Shown: positions 27,235-37,747 of the stretch, piece after piece
Position numbering within the stretch: the stretch's first letter is position 1
Layout of the letters: each line of letters opens with the position of its first letter
Origin: Rhodobacteraceae bacterium EhC02
GTDB taxonomy: Bacteria; Pseudomonadota; Alphaproteobacteria; Rhodobacterales; Rhodobacteraceae
Direction of reading: 5' to 3'
NCBI GenBank assembly: GCA_001650895.1
Contig: LXYH01000005.1
Location: 186,001-250,000, forward strand
Length of the DNA stretch: 64,000 nt
The notes under the pieces: generated by a model
Database searches by the model: none
Seen by the model: the letters and a program-made list of their open reading frames with translations, nothing else
What the model was told of the DNA's origin: nothing
Position numbers and translations under genes: made by a program

Positions 27235-28159
27235 TGCTGCCCTCCGTTTCGGACAGGATCGCCCCATCTTCGGGCAGGGGGGACGGGGCAAGGCGCTGGT
27301 CCTGCGGGGCCACCAGCGCACCGGGATCGCGGATGACCTCGGTGCCGGGGTTGCGCAGCACGCGCAGGAATTCAAGCCGCTCATAGTCGGCGGCAAGGAT
27401 CACGCGCAGCCGCCCGCCGGGATCGGCGGCGACCTGACCGATCAGCAGGCCGGCCGGAAACACGCCGCCGTCACCCGAAGACACGACCCTGTCGCCGGGG
27501 CGCACGAGGTCAGGATCCTCGAGGAACGAGATCGGCGGAGCGGCCGTATTGTCGCCCTGCACGATCGCGGTCTGTCCCGAAGGCTGGATCGTGGCGGGGA
27601 TACGGCTGGCCGGATCGGTCAGCAGGATCACCCGCGCCGTGTCGCGCCCCACGCCCCAGATGCGCCCCACAAGGCCGATGCCGTCCATCGTGGCCCAGCC
27701 ATCGACGATCCCGTCGCGCGCGCCCACGTTCAGCAGCACGGACTGCCGGAAGGGCGAGCCGCTGTCGGCCAGAACCACACCGGTGACAAAGGTCAGGCGC
27801 GGGTCCAGCCGCACCTTGTTGAGGTCCAGAAGGCGGGCGTTTTCCTGTTCCAGCTGAAGTGCGGCCTCTTTCCAGGCCTTCATCTTCTGCAATTCGTTTC
27901 GCAGATCCTGGTTCTGCTGGACGATCCGCTGATAGCTCTGGAAATCCCGCACAAGGTTCACCGAGGCCGTGACCGGCGCCATGGCCCAGTCGAAGCTAGG
28001 CACGACCCTGTCCACCACCGCCGCGCGAAAGCGTTCGACGCGCGGACTGTCGATCCGCCACAGCAGGAACAGACCGATCAGGCACAGGACCAATACCCCC
28101 ACAAGCAAGCGCTTGAGGGGGGCAAGATAGTCATCGGCCTGCGATTTGTCCTTTGCCAC
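27227..28159 (-). CDS. mreC: rod shape-determining protein MreC
   Basis: Bitopic inner-membrane protein whose periplasmic domain organises PBP2 and RodA. An N-terminal cytosolic stretch is followed by one helix (LLVGVLVLCLIGLFLLW), a coiled coil at about residues 75-110 (YQRIVQQNQDLRNELQKMKA) and the beta-rich MreC core, including VTGVVLADSGSPFRQSVLL. It has 310 residues. It starts 31 nt after mreB and overlaps mreD. Confidence 0.96.
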   Translation of the reverse strand: MAKDKSQADDYLAPLKRLLVGVLVLCLIGLFLLWRIDSPRVERFRAAVVDRVVPSFDWAMAPVTASVNLVRDFQSYQRIVQQNQDLRNELQKMKAWKEAALQLEQENARLLDLNKVRLDPRLTFVTGVVLADSGSPFRQSVLLNVGARDGIVDGWATMDGIGLVGRIWGVGRDTARVILLTDPASRIPATIQPSGQTAIVQGDNTAAPPISFLEDPDLVRPGDRVVSSGDGGVFPAGLLIGQVAADPGGRLRVILAADYERLEFLRVLRNPGTEVIRDPGALVAPQDQRLAPSPLPEDGAILSETEGSNG

Positions 28160-28190
28160 GTTGGACCCCTGGTGTCAGAGGGTGAAAGGA

Positions 28191-30179
<1,989 letters not shown>

Positions 30180-30222
30180 GGCCGGGCAGGTGCCGAGGCC
30201 GGGCAGGGGGCTGTCTGCTCCC

Positions 30223-30264
30223 GTCCCTGCGGGACTCCCCCGAGGATATTTTCGGCAAGAAGAA
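30223..30264 (+). repeat. dispersed intergenic repeat, copy 1
   Basis: A small hairpin GTCCC-TGC-GGGAC (30223-30235) followed by the core GGATATTT-TCG-GCAAGAAGAA (30244-30264). The same core recurs at 34378-34398 (minus) and 50141-50161 (plus), each time just downstream of a gene end. See findings. Confidence 0.7.
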
Positions 30265-30273
30265 GCCCTGGGT

Positions 30274-30305
30274 GAAAAAGACCCGCCGCTTGGTGGCGGC
30301 GGGTC
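30274..30305 (-). terminator. rho-independent terminator of leuA
   Basis: Read on the minus strand: GACCCGCCGCC, a short loop, then a matching GCGGCGGGTC, then TTTTTC. It lies 27-58 nt after the leuA stop. Confidence 0.8.
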
Positions 30306-30331
30306 CAGCACTGCGTGTCAGATCGTTTTGA

Positions 30332-31906
30332 TCAGCTCACATCCTTGTAGTTGATCTCGCGCCGGTCGGCGCCGGGGCCGGTCTTTTCGCGGCGCACCAG
30401 CAGACGGTTGAGCGCGTTCACATAGGCCCGCGCCGAAGCGACGACAGTGTCGGTATCGGCGGACTGGCCGGTGGCGATGATGCCATCCTCTTCCAGCCTG
30501 ACGCTGACCGTGGCCTGTGCATCCGTGCCCTCGGTCACCGCGTTCACCTGATAAAGCTGCAGCCGCGCCTTGTTGGGGTGCAGTGCACGCACCGCCTTGA
30601 AGGTCGCATCGACCGGGCCGTCGCCGTGTTCGGTGGCGATGGCGTCCTTGCCGTCGATCTCCATCTCCAGCGTGGCCTCGGCCGGTCCGCCCGTGCCGCA
30701 GATCACCTTGAGCGACACGATCTGCAGCCGGTCATTGCCCGCATCCGCCGTGGCCGACACCAGCGCCACGATATCCTCGTCATAGACTTCCTTCTTGCGG
30801 TCGGCCAATTCCTTGAACCGCACGAAGATATCCTTGAGCTGGTTGTCGCCGACCTCGTGACCCAACTGGCGCAGCTTGTCACGCAGCGCGGCGCGGCCTG
30901 AATGCTTGCCCATCACAAGGTTCGATGCACTCAACCCGATATCCTCGGGGCGCATGATCTCGAAGGTCTCGGCGTTCTTCAGCATCCCGTCCTGATGGAT
31001 GCCGGACTCGTGCGCAAAGGCGTTCTTGCCCACGATCGCCTTGTTGAACTGCACCGCGAAACCCGACACCGAGGCGACCCGGCGCGAGATGTTCATGATC
31101 TTGGTCGTATCCACGCGGGTGCGGTAAGGCATGATGTCATTGCGCACCTTCAGCGCCATCACCACCTCTTCCAGCGCGGTATTGCCCGCGCGCTCGCCCA
31201 GACCGTTGATCGTGCACTCGATCTGCCGTGCCCCCGCCTCGACGGCGGCCAAGGCATTCGCCGTCGCCATGCCCAGATCGTTATGGCAATGCGTGGCAAA
31301 GATCACCGTGTCGGCGCCCGGCACCTTTTCCCTGATCATGCGGATCAGGTCGGCGCTTTCACGCGGCGCGGTATAGCCCACGGTATCGGGAATGTTGATC
31401 GTCGTCGCACCCGCCTTGATCGCGATCTCGATCACCCGGCAAAGGTAGTCATGTTCGGTGCGCGTGGCATCCATCGGCGACCACTGCACGTTGTCGCAGA
31501 GGTTGCGCGCATGGCTGACGGTCTGGTGAATGCGCTCGGCCATTTCATCCTGCGTCAGGTTCGGAATGGCACGGTGCAGCGGCGAGGTGCCGATGAACGT
31601 ATGGATGCGCGGGCGCGCGCTGTGTTTCACCGCCTCCCAGCAGCGGTCGATATCGGCCAGGTTGGCGCGCGCCAGGCCGCAGATCACGGCCTCCCGCGAG
31701 CGTTCGGCGATTTCCTTGACGGCGCGGAAGTCCCCCTCGGAGGCGATGGGAAAGCCCGCCTCGATGATATCCACGCCCATGTCATCCAGCAATTCCGCGA
31801 TTTCCAGCTTTTCGGAATGGGTCATGGTGGCGCCGGGGCTTTGTTCGCCGTCGCGCAATGTCGTGTCGAAGATCAAGACGCGGTCTTGTGCGGATTTGTC
31901 GGTCAT
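30332..31906 (-). CDS. leuA: 2-isopropylmalate synthase
   Basis: Catalyses the first committed step of leucine synthesis, condensing acetyl-CoA with 2-oxoisovalerate. The catalytic TIM barrel shows FDTTLRDGEQSPGA, the metal-binding HCHNDLGMATANAL and NGLGERAGNTALEE. A C-terminal LeuA dimer/regulatory domain (from about residue 390) supports leucine feedback inhibition. It has 524 residues, the long LeuA form. AAGAGAC precedes ATG 31906. Upstream is a leucine-rich leader ORF and a hairpin suggesting attenuation, and a terminator follows. It is apparently monocistronic. Confidence 0.97.
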   Translation of the reverse strand: MTDKSAQDRVLIFDTTLRDGEQSPGATMTHSEKLEIAELLDDMGVDIIEAGFPIASEGDFRAVKEIAERSREAVICGLARANLADIDRCWEAVKHSARPRIHTFIGTSPLHRAIPNLTQDEMAERIHQTVSHARNLCDNVQWSPMDATRTEHDYLCRVIEIAIKAGATTINIPDTVGYTAPRESADLIRMIREKVPGADTVIFATHCHNDLGMATANALAAVEAGARQIECTINGLGERAGNTALEEVVMALKVRNDIMPYRTRVDTTKIMNISRRVASVSGFAVQFNKAIVGKNAFAHESGIHQDGMLKNAETFEIMRPEDIGLSASNLVMGKHSGRAALRDKLRQLGHEVGDNQLKDIFVRFKELADRKKEVYDEDIVALVSATADAGNDRLQIVSLKVICGTGGPAEATLEMEIDGKDAIATEHGDGPVDATFKAVRALHPNKARLQLYQVNAVTEGTDAQATVSVRLEEDGIIATGQSADTDTVVASARAYVNALNRLLVRREKTGPGADRREINYKDVS

Positions 31907-31955
31907 GTCGGGTCTCTTTTCATGTCTGCTGATGGGCTTGGCGCGGGATGCACAT

Positions 31956-31992
31956 CCTCTGAGCGGTCGCGCCGGGCCGGCACGCTCAGAGG
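31956..31992 (-). promoter_or_regulatory. candidate leu attenuator hairpin
   Basis: Perfect 10 bp inverted repeat CCTCTGAGCG (31956-31965) / CGCTCAGAGG (31983-31992) with a 17 nt GC-rich loop. It contains the leader ORF stop codon and lies about 50-86 nt upstream of leuA. A second small stem GGATG/CATCC (31946-31957) overlaps its downstream arm. There is no strong U-run, so the output could be translational or Rho-dependent rather than intrinsic termination. Confidence 0.6.
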
Positions 31993-32075
31993 CGGCTTAG
32001 CGACAGCAGAAGGGCAGCAGCGAAAGCGGCGCGCGAAGCGCGTGCAAGGGTCGCATTATGTGCCAACATCGTCAT
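31986..32075 (-). CDS. leuL: leucine-rich leader peptide upstream of leuA
   Basis: A 29-codon ORF directly upstream of leuA with seven leucines, five of them in the last eight residues (ALLLSLSRL before the stop). The stop codon lies inside the base of the 10 bp stem at 31956-31992. A ribosome stalled on the Leu codons would change the folding of the downstream RNA, the usual amino-acid attenuation arrangement. No Shine-Dalgarno is seen. A -10-like TATAAC at 32084-32089 (minus strand) would place the transcript start at or next to the ATG, so the leader may be translated as a leaderless message. The name is by analogy; the peptide was found by reading the sequence, not by homology. Confidence 0.6.
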   Translation of the reverse strand: MTMLAHNATLARASRAAFAAALLLSLSRL

Positions 32076-32169
32076 GGCGTCAGGTTATACGCGCGCCACC
32101 GCAAATGAAAAGCCCGAATTTGAGGGCCCGTGCATTGAAGCGCCGCGCGGTGCTGCTAGGTCTGGCCAC

Positions 32170-32835
32170 ATGGAAAAAGCATTGATCATAGGGGCTTCGG
32201 GCGGCATCGGCGCGGCAATCTCGGCGCGGCTGACGGCGCAGGGGGTGACTGTCACGGCGCTGTCACGGCGCGATGACGGGCTGGATGTCACGGATGAAGA
32301 CAGCGTCGCCGCCGCACTTGGCGCGTTGGAACCGGGGTTCGACCTCATCCTTGTCGCCACAGGGGCGCTGGTGATCAACGGGGCCGAACCCGAAAAGACG
32401 ATCCGCCGCGTCACCGCGCGTGCGATGGCGGATCAATTCGCCCTCAACTGCATCGGGCCATCCTTGGTGCTGAAACACAGCCTGCGCCTCATGCCGCGTG
32501 ACCGCCGCGCCGTGTTCGCGGCTCTGTCGGCCCGTGTCGGCTCCATCGGCGACAACGCGCTGGGCGGCTGGTACAGCTACCGCACCGCCAAGGCCGCGCT
32601 GAACCAGATGATCCATACCGGCGCCATCGAACTCTCGCGCAGCCACCGTCACGCGCTTTGCGTGGCACTGCATCCCGGAACCGTCGCCACGCGCTTCACC
32701 GCAGATTATGCCGCCACGCATGACCGGGTGGAGCCCGATCAGGCTGCAGCCAACCTGCTTGGCGTGATCGAGGGCCTGACCCCCGCCGAGACGGGCGGTT
32801 TCTTCGACTGGCAAGGCAAGAGGGTCTCCTGGTGA
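32170..32835 (+). CDS. short-chain dehydrogenase/reductase
   Basis: Rossmann-fold SDR of 221 residues. The cofactor loop is IIGASGGIGAAISARL at the N terminus. The catalytic triad is readable as Ser in ALSARVGSIG and Tyr/Lys in YSYRTAKAALN. The C-terminal PGTVATRF segment is typical of the CsgA/YgfF-like subgroup. The substrate is unknown. Its stop overlaps the start of the cryB gene (GTGA). The promoter region upstream (32076-32169) is shared with the divergent leuA leader. Confidence 0.88.
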   Translation: MEKALIIGASGGIGAAISARLTAQGVTVTALSRRDDGLDVTDEDSVAAALGALEPGFDLILVATGALVINGAEPEKTIRRVTARAMADQFALNCIGPSLVLKHSLRLMPRDRRAVFAALSARVGSIGDNALGGWYSYRTAKAALNQMIHTGAIELSRSHRHALCVALHPGTVATRFTADYAATHDRVEPDQAAANLLGVIEGLTPAETGGFFDWQGKRVSW

Positions 32836-34358
32836 CGCGGCTGGTTCTGATTCTGGGCGATCAGCTGTCCGAAGGCGTGGCGGCGCTGAAGGCCGCCGAT
32901 CCTGACCGCGACACCGTGGTCATGGCCGAGGTTGCTGAAGAGGCGGGCCATGTGCCCCACCACCCCAAGAAGATCGCGTTTCTGTTCGCAGCCATGCGCA
33001 AACACGCCGCGCGTCTGCGCCGGCTGGGCTGGCAGGTGGATTACACGCCTCTGGATGATCCGGACAACACCGGCACCATCACCGGAGAGTTGATCCGCCG
33101 CGCCGCCGAACGCAAGGCCACCGGCGTCATCGCCACCGAACCCGGCGACTGGCGCCTGCGCGCGGCGCTCGAAGAAATGCCGCTCAAGCTGCATATGCTG
33201 CGCGATGACCGCTTCATCGCCACCCCTGCCGAGTTCGAGGCCTGGGCCAAGGATCGCAAACAACTCCGGATGGAGTATTTCTACCGCGACATGCGCCGCA
33301 AGACCGGCCTTCTGATGGACGGCGATCAACCTGCGGGCGGGCAGTGGAACTATGACCACGACAACCGCAAGCCCGCGCCCGATGCCGTCACCTATCCGGG
33401 GCCGCTGCGGTTCGAACCTGATGACATCACCGCCGAGGTGCTGGATCTGGTCGAGGCGCGCTTTTCCAACCATTTCGGACAGCTCCGCCCCTTCTGGTTC
33501 GGCACAGACCGCGATCAGGCGCTCCAGCATCTCGATCACTGGATCGCGGGCGGCCTGTCGGGTTTCGGCGATTATCAGGATGCGATGCTGGCCGATCAGC
33601 CCTTCATGTATCACGCGCTGATCGGGCTTTACCTGAACGCAGGCCTTCTCGATCCGCTTGAGGTCTGCCAAAAGGTCGAGGCCGCGTGGAAGTCAGGACA
33701 CGCTCCCCTGAACGCAACTGAGGGCTTCATCCGTCAGATCATCGGCTGGCGCGAATACGTGCGCGGCATCTGGTATCGCGAGGGTCCCGACTACACATCC
33801 CGCAACGTGCTGGGCCACACGAACGACCTGCCCGACCTGTTCTGGGGCGCGGCCACCGACATGCGCTGCATGGAACGCGCGGTGTCCCAGACGGCGGAAA
33901 ACGCCTATGCCCACCATATCCAGCGCCTGATGGTCACGGGCAATTTCGCGCTGCTGGCGGGGATCGATCCCGCGCAGGTGCAGGACTGGTACCTGGCCGT
34001 CTATGCCGATGCCTATGAATGGGTCGAGGCGCCGAATGTCGTGGGCATGAGCCTTTTTGCCGATGGCGGCATCATCGCGTCGAAACCCTATGTGTCCTCG
34101 GGCAATTACATCGACAAGATGTCGGATTATTGCGGATCCTGCGCCTATCGGGTCAAGGACAAGACAGGCCCGCGGGCCTGCCCGTTCAACCTGCTCTACT
34201 GGCATTTCCTGATTCGTCACCGCGCACGGTTTTCGTCCAATCCGCGGATGGGGCAGATGTATGCCACATGGGATCGCATGACCGAGGATCGCCGCGCCAC
34301 TGTCCTGGCCGAGGCGGACGCCTTCCTCTCGCGCATGAATGACGGCAAGCGGATCTGA
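32832..34358 (+). CDS. cryB: CryB/PhrB-type iron-sulfur cryptochrome/photolyase
   Basis: Flavoprotein of the FeS-BCP class (prokaryotic 6-4 photolyases and the CryB regulator of Rhodobacter). It begins MTRLVLILGDQLSE (GTG start). Four Cys that would hold a 4Fe-4S cluster are at residues 346 (DMRCME), 434 and 437 (DYCGSC) and 450 (RACPF), the same spacing as PhrB as I recall it. The FAD-binding C-terminal domain shows GFIRQIIGWREYVRG and MVTGNFALLAG. It has 508 residues and no truncation. It may repair 6-4 photoproducts, act as a blue-light regulator of photosynthesis genes as reported for R. sphaeroides CryB, or both. It is coupled to the SDR gene by a GTGA overlap. Confidence 0.94.
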   Translation: MTRLVLILGDQLSEGVAALKAADPDRDTVVMAEVAEEAGHVPHHPKKIAFLFAAMRKHAARLRRLGWQVDYTPLDDPDNTGTITGELIRRAAERKATGVIATEPGDWRLRAALEEMPLKLHMLRDDRFIATPAEFEAWAKDRKQLRMEYFYRDMRRKTGLLMDGDQPAGGQWNYDHDNRKPAPDAVTYPGPLRFEPDDITAEVLDLVEARFSNHFGQLRPFWFGTDRDQALQHLDHWIAGGLSGFGDYQDAMLADQPFMYHALIGLYLNAGLLDPLEVCQKVEAAWKSGHAPLNATEGFIRQIIGWREYVRGIWYREGPDYTSRNVLGHTNDLPDLFWGAATDMRCMERAVSQTAENAYAHHIQRLMVTGNFALLAGIDPAQVQDWYLAVYADAYEWVEAPNVVGMSLFADGGIIASKPYVSSGNYIDKMSDYCGSCAYRVKDKTGPRACPFNLLYWHFLIRHRARFSSNPRMGQMYATWDRMTEDRRATVLAEADAFLSRMNDGKRI

Positions 34359-34377
34359 CAAGGTCGGGCCGCCCTGT

Positions 34378-34398
34378 TTCTTCTTGCTCCAAATATCC
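34378..34398 (-). repeat. dispersed intergenic repeat, copy 2
   Basis: On the minus strand the core reads GGATATTT-GGA-GCAAGAAGAA. In that orientation it is immediately preceded by an inverted repeat GCGCCGG/CCGGCGC (34403-34422). It lies between the convergent cryB and MORN genes. Confidence 0.7.
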
Positions 34399-34426
34399 AT
34401 CCGCGCCGGCAGAACCCGGCGCGCGG

Positions 34427-35896
34427 TCAATCGGCAGGCACGACCGGTGTGTCGGCGGGTGCCGCTTCTGGCGCGGGGGCGGGCGCTGCACCTTCTTCGG
34501 CGGGTGGTGCGCCGTTCTGCCAATTGCCTGTCACCTCCTGGCCCGAGGCATAGCGCATCGTCCCCTCGCCCTGGCGGCGTCCCGCGCTGAACATCCCCTC
34601 ATAGACATCGCCATTGGCATAGGTCGCGGTGCCGCGCCCGTCGATCTCGCCGGCGCGCCATTGACCGGTGTAGGAAAACCCGTCGGCCATCACGATCTCG
34701 CCCTGGCCTTCGCGCTGCCCGTTCACGAACTGCCCGGTATAGACGGTGCCATCGGGGTAGGTGGCGACACCCTGCCCATGGCGCTGCCCGTCCAGCCATT
34801 CCCCCTCATAGCGGTAGCCGTCGGGATAGGTCATCACACCGGTGCCGTGGTTCTTCGCCTCGCGAAACCCGCCCTCGTAGATCAGCCCGTTGGCATAGAC
34901 CGCCCGGCCCTGGCCCTGGATCACGCCGGCCTGCCACGCGCCCTCGTAGGTCGAGCCGTCGGGATAGGTGATCATGCCGGTGCCATCCGGCAGGTCCGCG
35001 CGGAACTGGCCCTCGTAGACCGAGCCGTCGGGATAGGTGACGCGGCCTTGCCCGTCGATCCGCCCCGCCACCCAGGACCCCTGGTAGACATAGCCGTCCG
35101 TGCCGGTAAAGACGCCTTCGCCATGGCGCAGATCATCGACGAACCCGCCCGCATAGGTGTCGCCATTGGCATAGGTGACGCGGCCTTGCCCCTCGCGGCG
35201 GCCCTCGACCAGCGTGCCTTCGTAGATGTCGCCATTGGGCTGGGTCAGCTTGCCTTCGCCATTGATCTGGCCATCTTTCCAGGTGCCCTCGTAGATCAGC
35301 CCGTCGGGCATGGTCAGAATGCCCGTCCCTTCACGTGCGCCGCGCACCACGGCGCCTTCATAGACAGCGCCATCGGGATAGGTGATGCGCGCGTTCCCAT
35401 CCTTGACGCCGCGATCCCATGTGCCGTCATAGACATAACCGCCGGGGCTTTGCATCACGCCGCGCCCGTGGTGCAGGGCTTCAAGGAAACCGCCCTCATA
35501 GCGCATGCCGTTGGCGTAGGCGGCGATGCCCTGCCCGGTGATCTTGCCGTCCAGCCACTCGCCCTCATAGGTGCCGCCATCGGTAAAGACGATGCGGCCA
35601 ACGCCCTCTGGCTTGCCGCGCTGGAACTGCCCCTCGTAGACCGACCCGTTGGGAAAGCGCGCCACGCCATTGCCGCGGATCTCGCCCTCGACCCAATCGC
35701 CGGTATACTCGTATCCGTTGGGCAGCCGGTAGGTGCCCGTGCCATGCTGCAGCCCGTTCAGGAACGTGCCCTCATAGACCCCGCCATCGTCATATTGCTT
35801 GGTCTGCACATCGCTGGCCTGTTGTGCCGACAGGCTTGCGCCCAGTGTCAGCCCCGCCACAAGGCACATCCCGAAGATCGTGCGCGTCTGCTTCAT
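34427..35896 (-). CDS. exported MORN-repeat protein (19 tandem repeats)
   Basis: A secreted or periplasmic protein of 489 residues. The N-terminal signal peptide (IFGMCLVAGLTLGASLSAQQ) is followed by about 19 consecutive 23-residue MORN repeats, each with the Y-x-G-x-[FW] ... G-x-G pattern (for example YEGEWLDGKITGQGIAAYANG). The last repeat (VTGNWQNGAPP) is degenerate. The tail is a Pro/Ala/Glu-rich linker. MORN repeats form an elongated beta-strand rod and mediate lipid or protein contacts; the partner here is unknown. At DNA level the repeats form a 69 bp periodicity across 1.3 kb. It stands alone, divergent from nadE. Confidence 0.9.
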   Translation of the reverse strand: MKQTRTIFGMCLVAGLTLGASLSAQQASDVQTKQYDDGGVYEGTFLNGLQHGTGTYRLPNGYEYTGDWVEGEIRGNGVARFPNGSVYEGQFQRGKPEGVGRIVFTDGGTYEGEWLDGKITGQGIAAYANGMRYEGGFLEALHHGRGVMQSPGGYVYDGTWDRGVKDGNARITYPDGAVYEGAVVRGAREGTGILTMPDGLIYEGTWKDGQINGEGKLTQPNGDIYEGTLVEGRREGQGRVTYANGDTYAGGFVDDLRHGEGVFTGTDGYVYQGSWVAGRIDGQGRVTYPDGSVYEGQFRADLPDGTGMITYPDGSTYEGAWQAGVIQGQGRAVYANGLIYEGGFREAKNHGTGVMTYPDGYRYEGEWLDGQRHGQGVATYPDGTVYTGQFVNGQREGQGEIVMADGFSYTGQWRAGEIDGRGTATYANGDVYEGMFSAGRRQGEGTMRYASGQEVTGNWQNGAPPAEEGAAPAPAPEAAPADTPVVPAD

Positions 35897-36062
35897 GCCA
35901 TGTCCTTGATCGCTGTGGCCCGCCCGGCGCGGACAGGCCTTGCTCAGCCCCGGAACCTAAAGGAGGGCGCGCCGCCAGACAACGCCTTTTGCCGCATATC
36001 GGCTTTCCCTTGCCACGTGATCTGCTAAGTCATCGGGGGAATGACCGATCAGAGGGCAGATC

Positions 36063-37727
36063 ATGGCCGCGCGTTTTCGCCTGACACTTGCACAGCTCAA
36101 CCCCGTCCTCGGCGATCTGGAGGGCAATCCCGCCCGTGCGCGCGCCGCCTGGGACCAGGCCCGTGACGCAGGCGCCGACATGCTGGCGCTGCCCGAGATG
36201 TTCATCACCGGATACAACACCCAGGACCTGGTGATGAAGCCCGCCTTCCATCACGCCGCCATTGCCGCGATCGAGGCGCTGGCCCGTGATTGCGCCGATG
36301 GCCCCGCCATCGGAATTGGCGGGCCATGGGTCGAGAAGGGCAGGCTTTACAATGCCTGGTTCATCCTGCAGGGCGGCAAGGTCACGGCGCGCGTGCTCAA
36401 GCAGCATCTGCCGAACGAGACGGTGTTCGACGAAAAGCGCATTTTCGACGCCGGCCCGCCCCAGGGTCCCTACAGTATCGGCCCCGTCAGGATCGGCAGC
36501 CCGATCTGCGAGGATGCCTGGCATTCCGATGTGGCCGAAACCCTGGCCGAAACCGGGGCCGAGTTGCTGCTTGTGCCCAACGGAAGCCCCTATTTCCGGG
36601 GCAAGATGGAAGTGCGCCAGAACATGATGGTCGCCCGCGTGATCGAGACCGAATTGCCGCTGGTCTACCTGAACATGGTGGGCGGGCAGGACGACCAGGT
36701 CTTTGACGGCGGATCCTTCGTGCTGAACCCCGGCGGGGCGCTGGCCCTGCAACTGCCGCTTTTCGACGAGGCGGTGGCCCATGTGGATTTCACCCAGGGC
36801 CCCGATGGCTGGATCGCGTCCGAGGGCGCGCGCGCCCATATCCCCGATGCGATGGAACAGGATTACCGCGCCATGGTCGAAAGCCTGCGCGACTACATGG
36901 GCAAGACCGGGTTTAGATCCGCGATCCTGGGGTTGTCGGGCGGGATCGACAGCGCCATCGTGGCGACGATCGCGGCCGACGCGATCGGGGCGGACAACCT
37001 TCGCTGCGTGATGCTGCCCTCGGAATATACCTCGCAAGCCTCGCTCGACGATGCCCGCGCCGTGGCCGAGGCGCTGGGCTGCGCCTATGACACGGTGCCG
37101 ATCAGCGCCGCGCGCGCCGCCGTGACCGAAACGCTGGCACCGCTTTTCCAAGACCGCGCCCCCGACCTGACCGAGGAAAACATACAGTCGCGCCTGCGTG
37201 GTCTGCTGCTGATGGCGATGAGCAACAAGTTCGGCAACATGCTGCTGACCACGGGCAACAAGTCCGAGGTGGCGGTCGGCTATGCCACGATCTATGGCGA
37301 CATGGCAGGCGGCTACAACCCGATCAAGGACATGTACAAGACCCGCGTCTTTGCTGCATGCCGCTGGCGCAACGCCAACCACCGCGACTGGATGATGGGC
37401 CCGGCGGGTGAAGTGATCCCGACCCGGATCATCGAAAAACCCCCCAGCGCCGAATTGCGGCCTGACCAGAAGGACGAGGACAGCCTGCCCCCCTACGAGG
37501 TGCTGGATGCGATCCTGATGATGCTGGTGGATGCCGAAGCCTCGGTCGAGGATTGCGTGGCCGCAGGCCATGACCGCGCCACCGTCAAGCGGATCGAGCA
37601 TCTGCTCTACATCAGCGAATACAAGCGCTTCCAGTCAGCCCCCGGCACACGCCTCAGCCCGCGCGCCTTCTGGCTGGACCGCCGTTATCCGATCGTGAAC
37701 CGCTGGCGCGACAACGGCGGGGCCTGA
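36063..37727 (+). CDS. nadE: glutamine-dependent NAD+ synthase
   Basis: Final step of NAD synthesis, amidation of nicotinate adenine dinucleotide. The N-terminal nitrilase-like glutaminase domain shows ALPEMFITGYNTQD (Glu), the Lys in LKQHLPNETVFDEKR, and the nucleophile Cys in GSPICEDAWHSD. The C-terminal synthetase starts near residue 280 with the PP-loop LGLSGGIDSAIVATIAADA and TTGNKSEVAVGYATIYGDM. It has 554 residues, intact. A GAGGGCAG ribosome binding site precedes the ATG. Confidence 0.97.
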   Translation: MAARFRLTLAQLNPVLGDLEGNPARARAAWDQARDAGADMLALPEMFITGYNTQDLVMKPAFHHAAIAAIEALARDCADGPAIGIGGPWVEKGRLYNAWFILQGGKVTARVLKQHLPNETVFDEKRIFDAGPPQGPYSIGPVRIGSPICEDAWHSDVAETLAETGAELLLVPNGSPYFRGKMEVRQNMMVARVIETELPLVYLNMVGGQDDQVFDGGSFVLNPGGALALQLPLFDEAVAHVDFTQGPDGWIASEGARAHIPDAMEQDYRAMVESLRDYMGKTGFRSAILGLSGGIDSAIVATIAADAIGADNLRCVMLPSEYTSQASLDDARAVAEALGCAYDTVPISAARAAVTETLAPLFQDRAPDLTEENIQSRLRGLLLMAMSNKFGNMLLTTGNKSEVAVGYATIYGDMAGGYNPIKDMYKTRVFAACRWRNANHRDWMMGPAGEVIPTRIIEKPPSAELRPDQKDEDSLPPYEVLDAILMMLVDAEASVEDCVAAGHDRATVKRIEHLLYISEYKRFQSAPGTRLSPRAFWLDRRYPIVNRWRDNGGA

Positions 37728-37747
37728 GTGGCCCGGACCGGTCGCGC

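Noticed and set aside
34427-35896. 69 bp periodic repeats as a CRISPR or minisatellite array
   Set aside because: The period is coding: each unit is one or more 23-residue MORN repeats in frame, and the units differ at DNA level.
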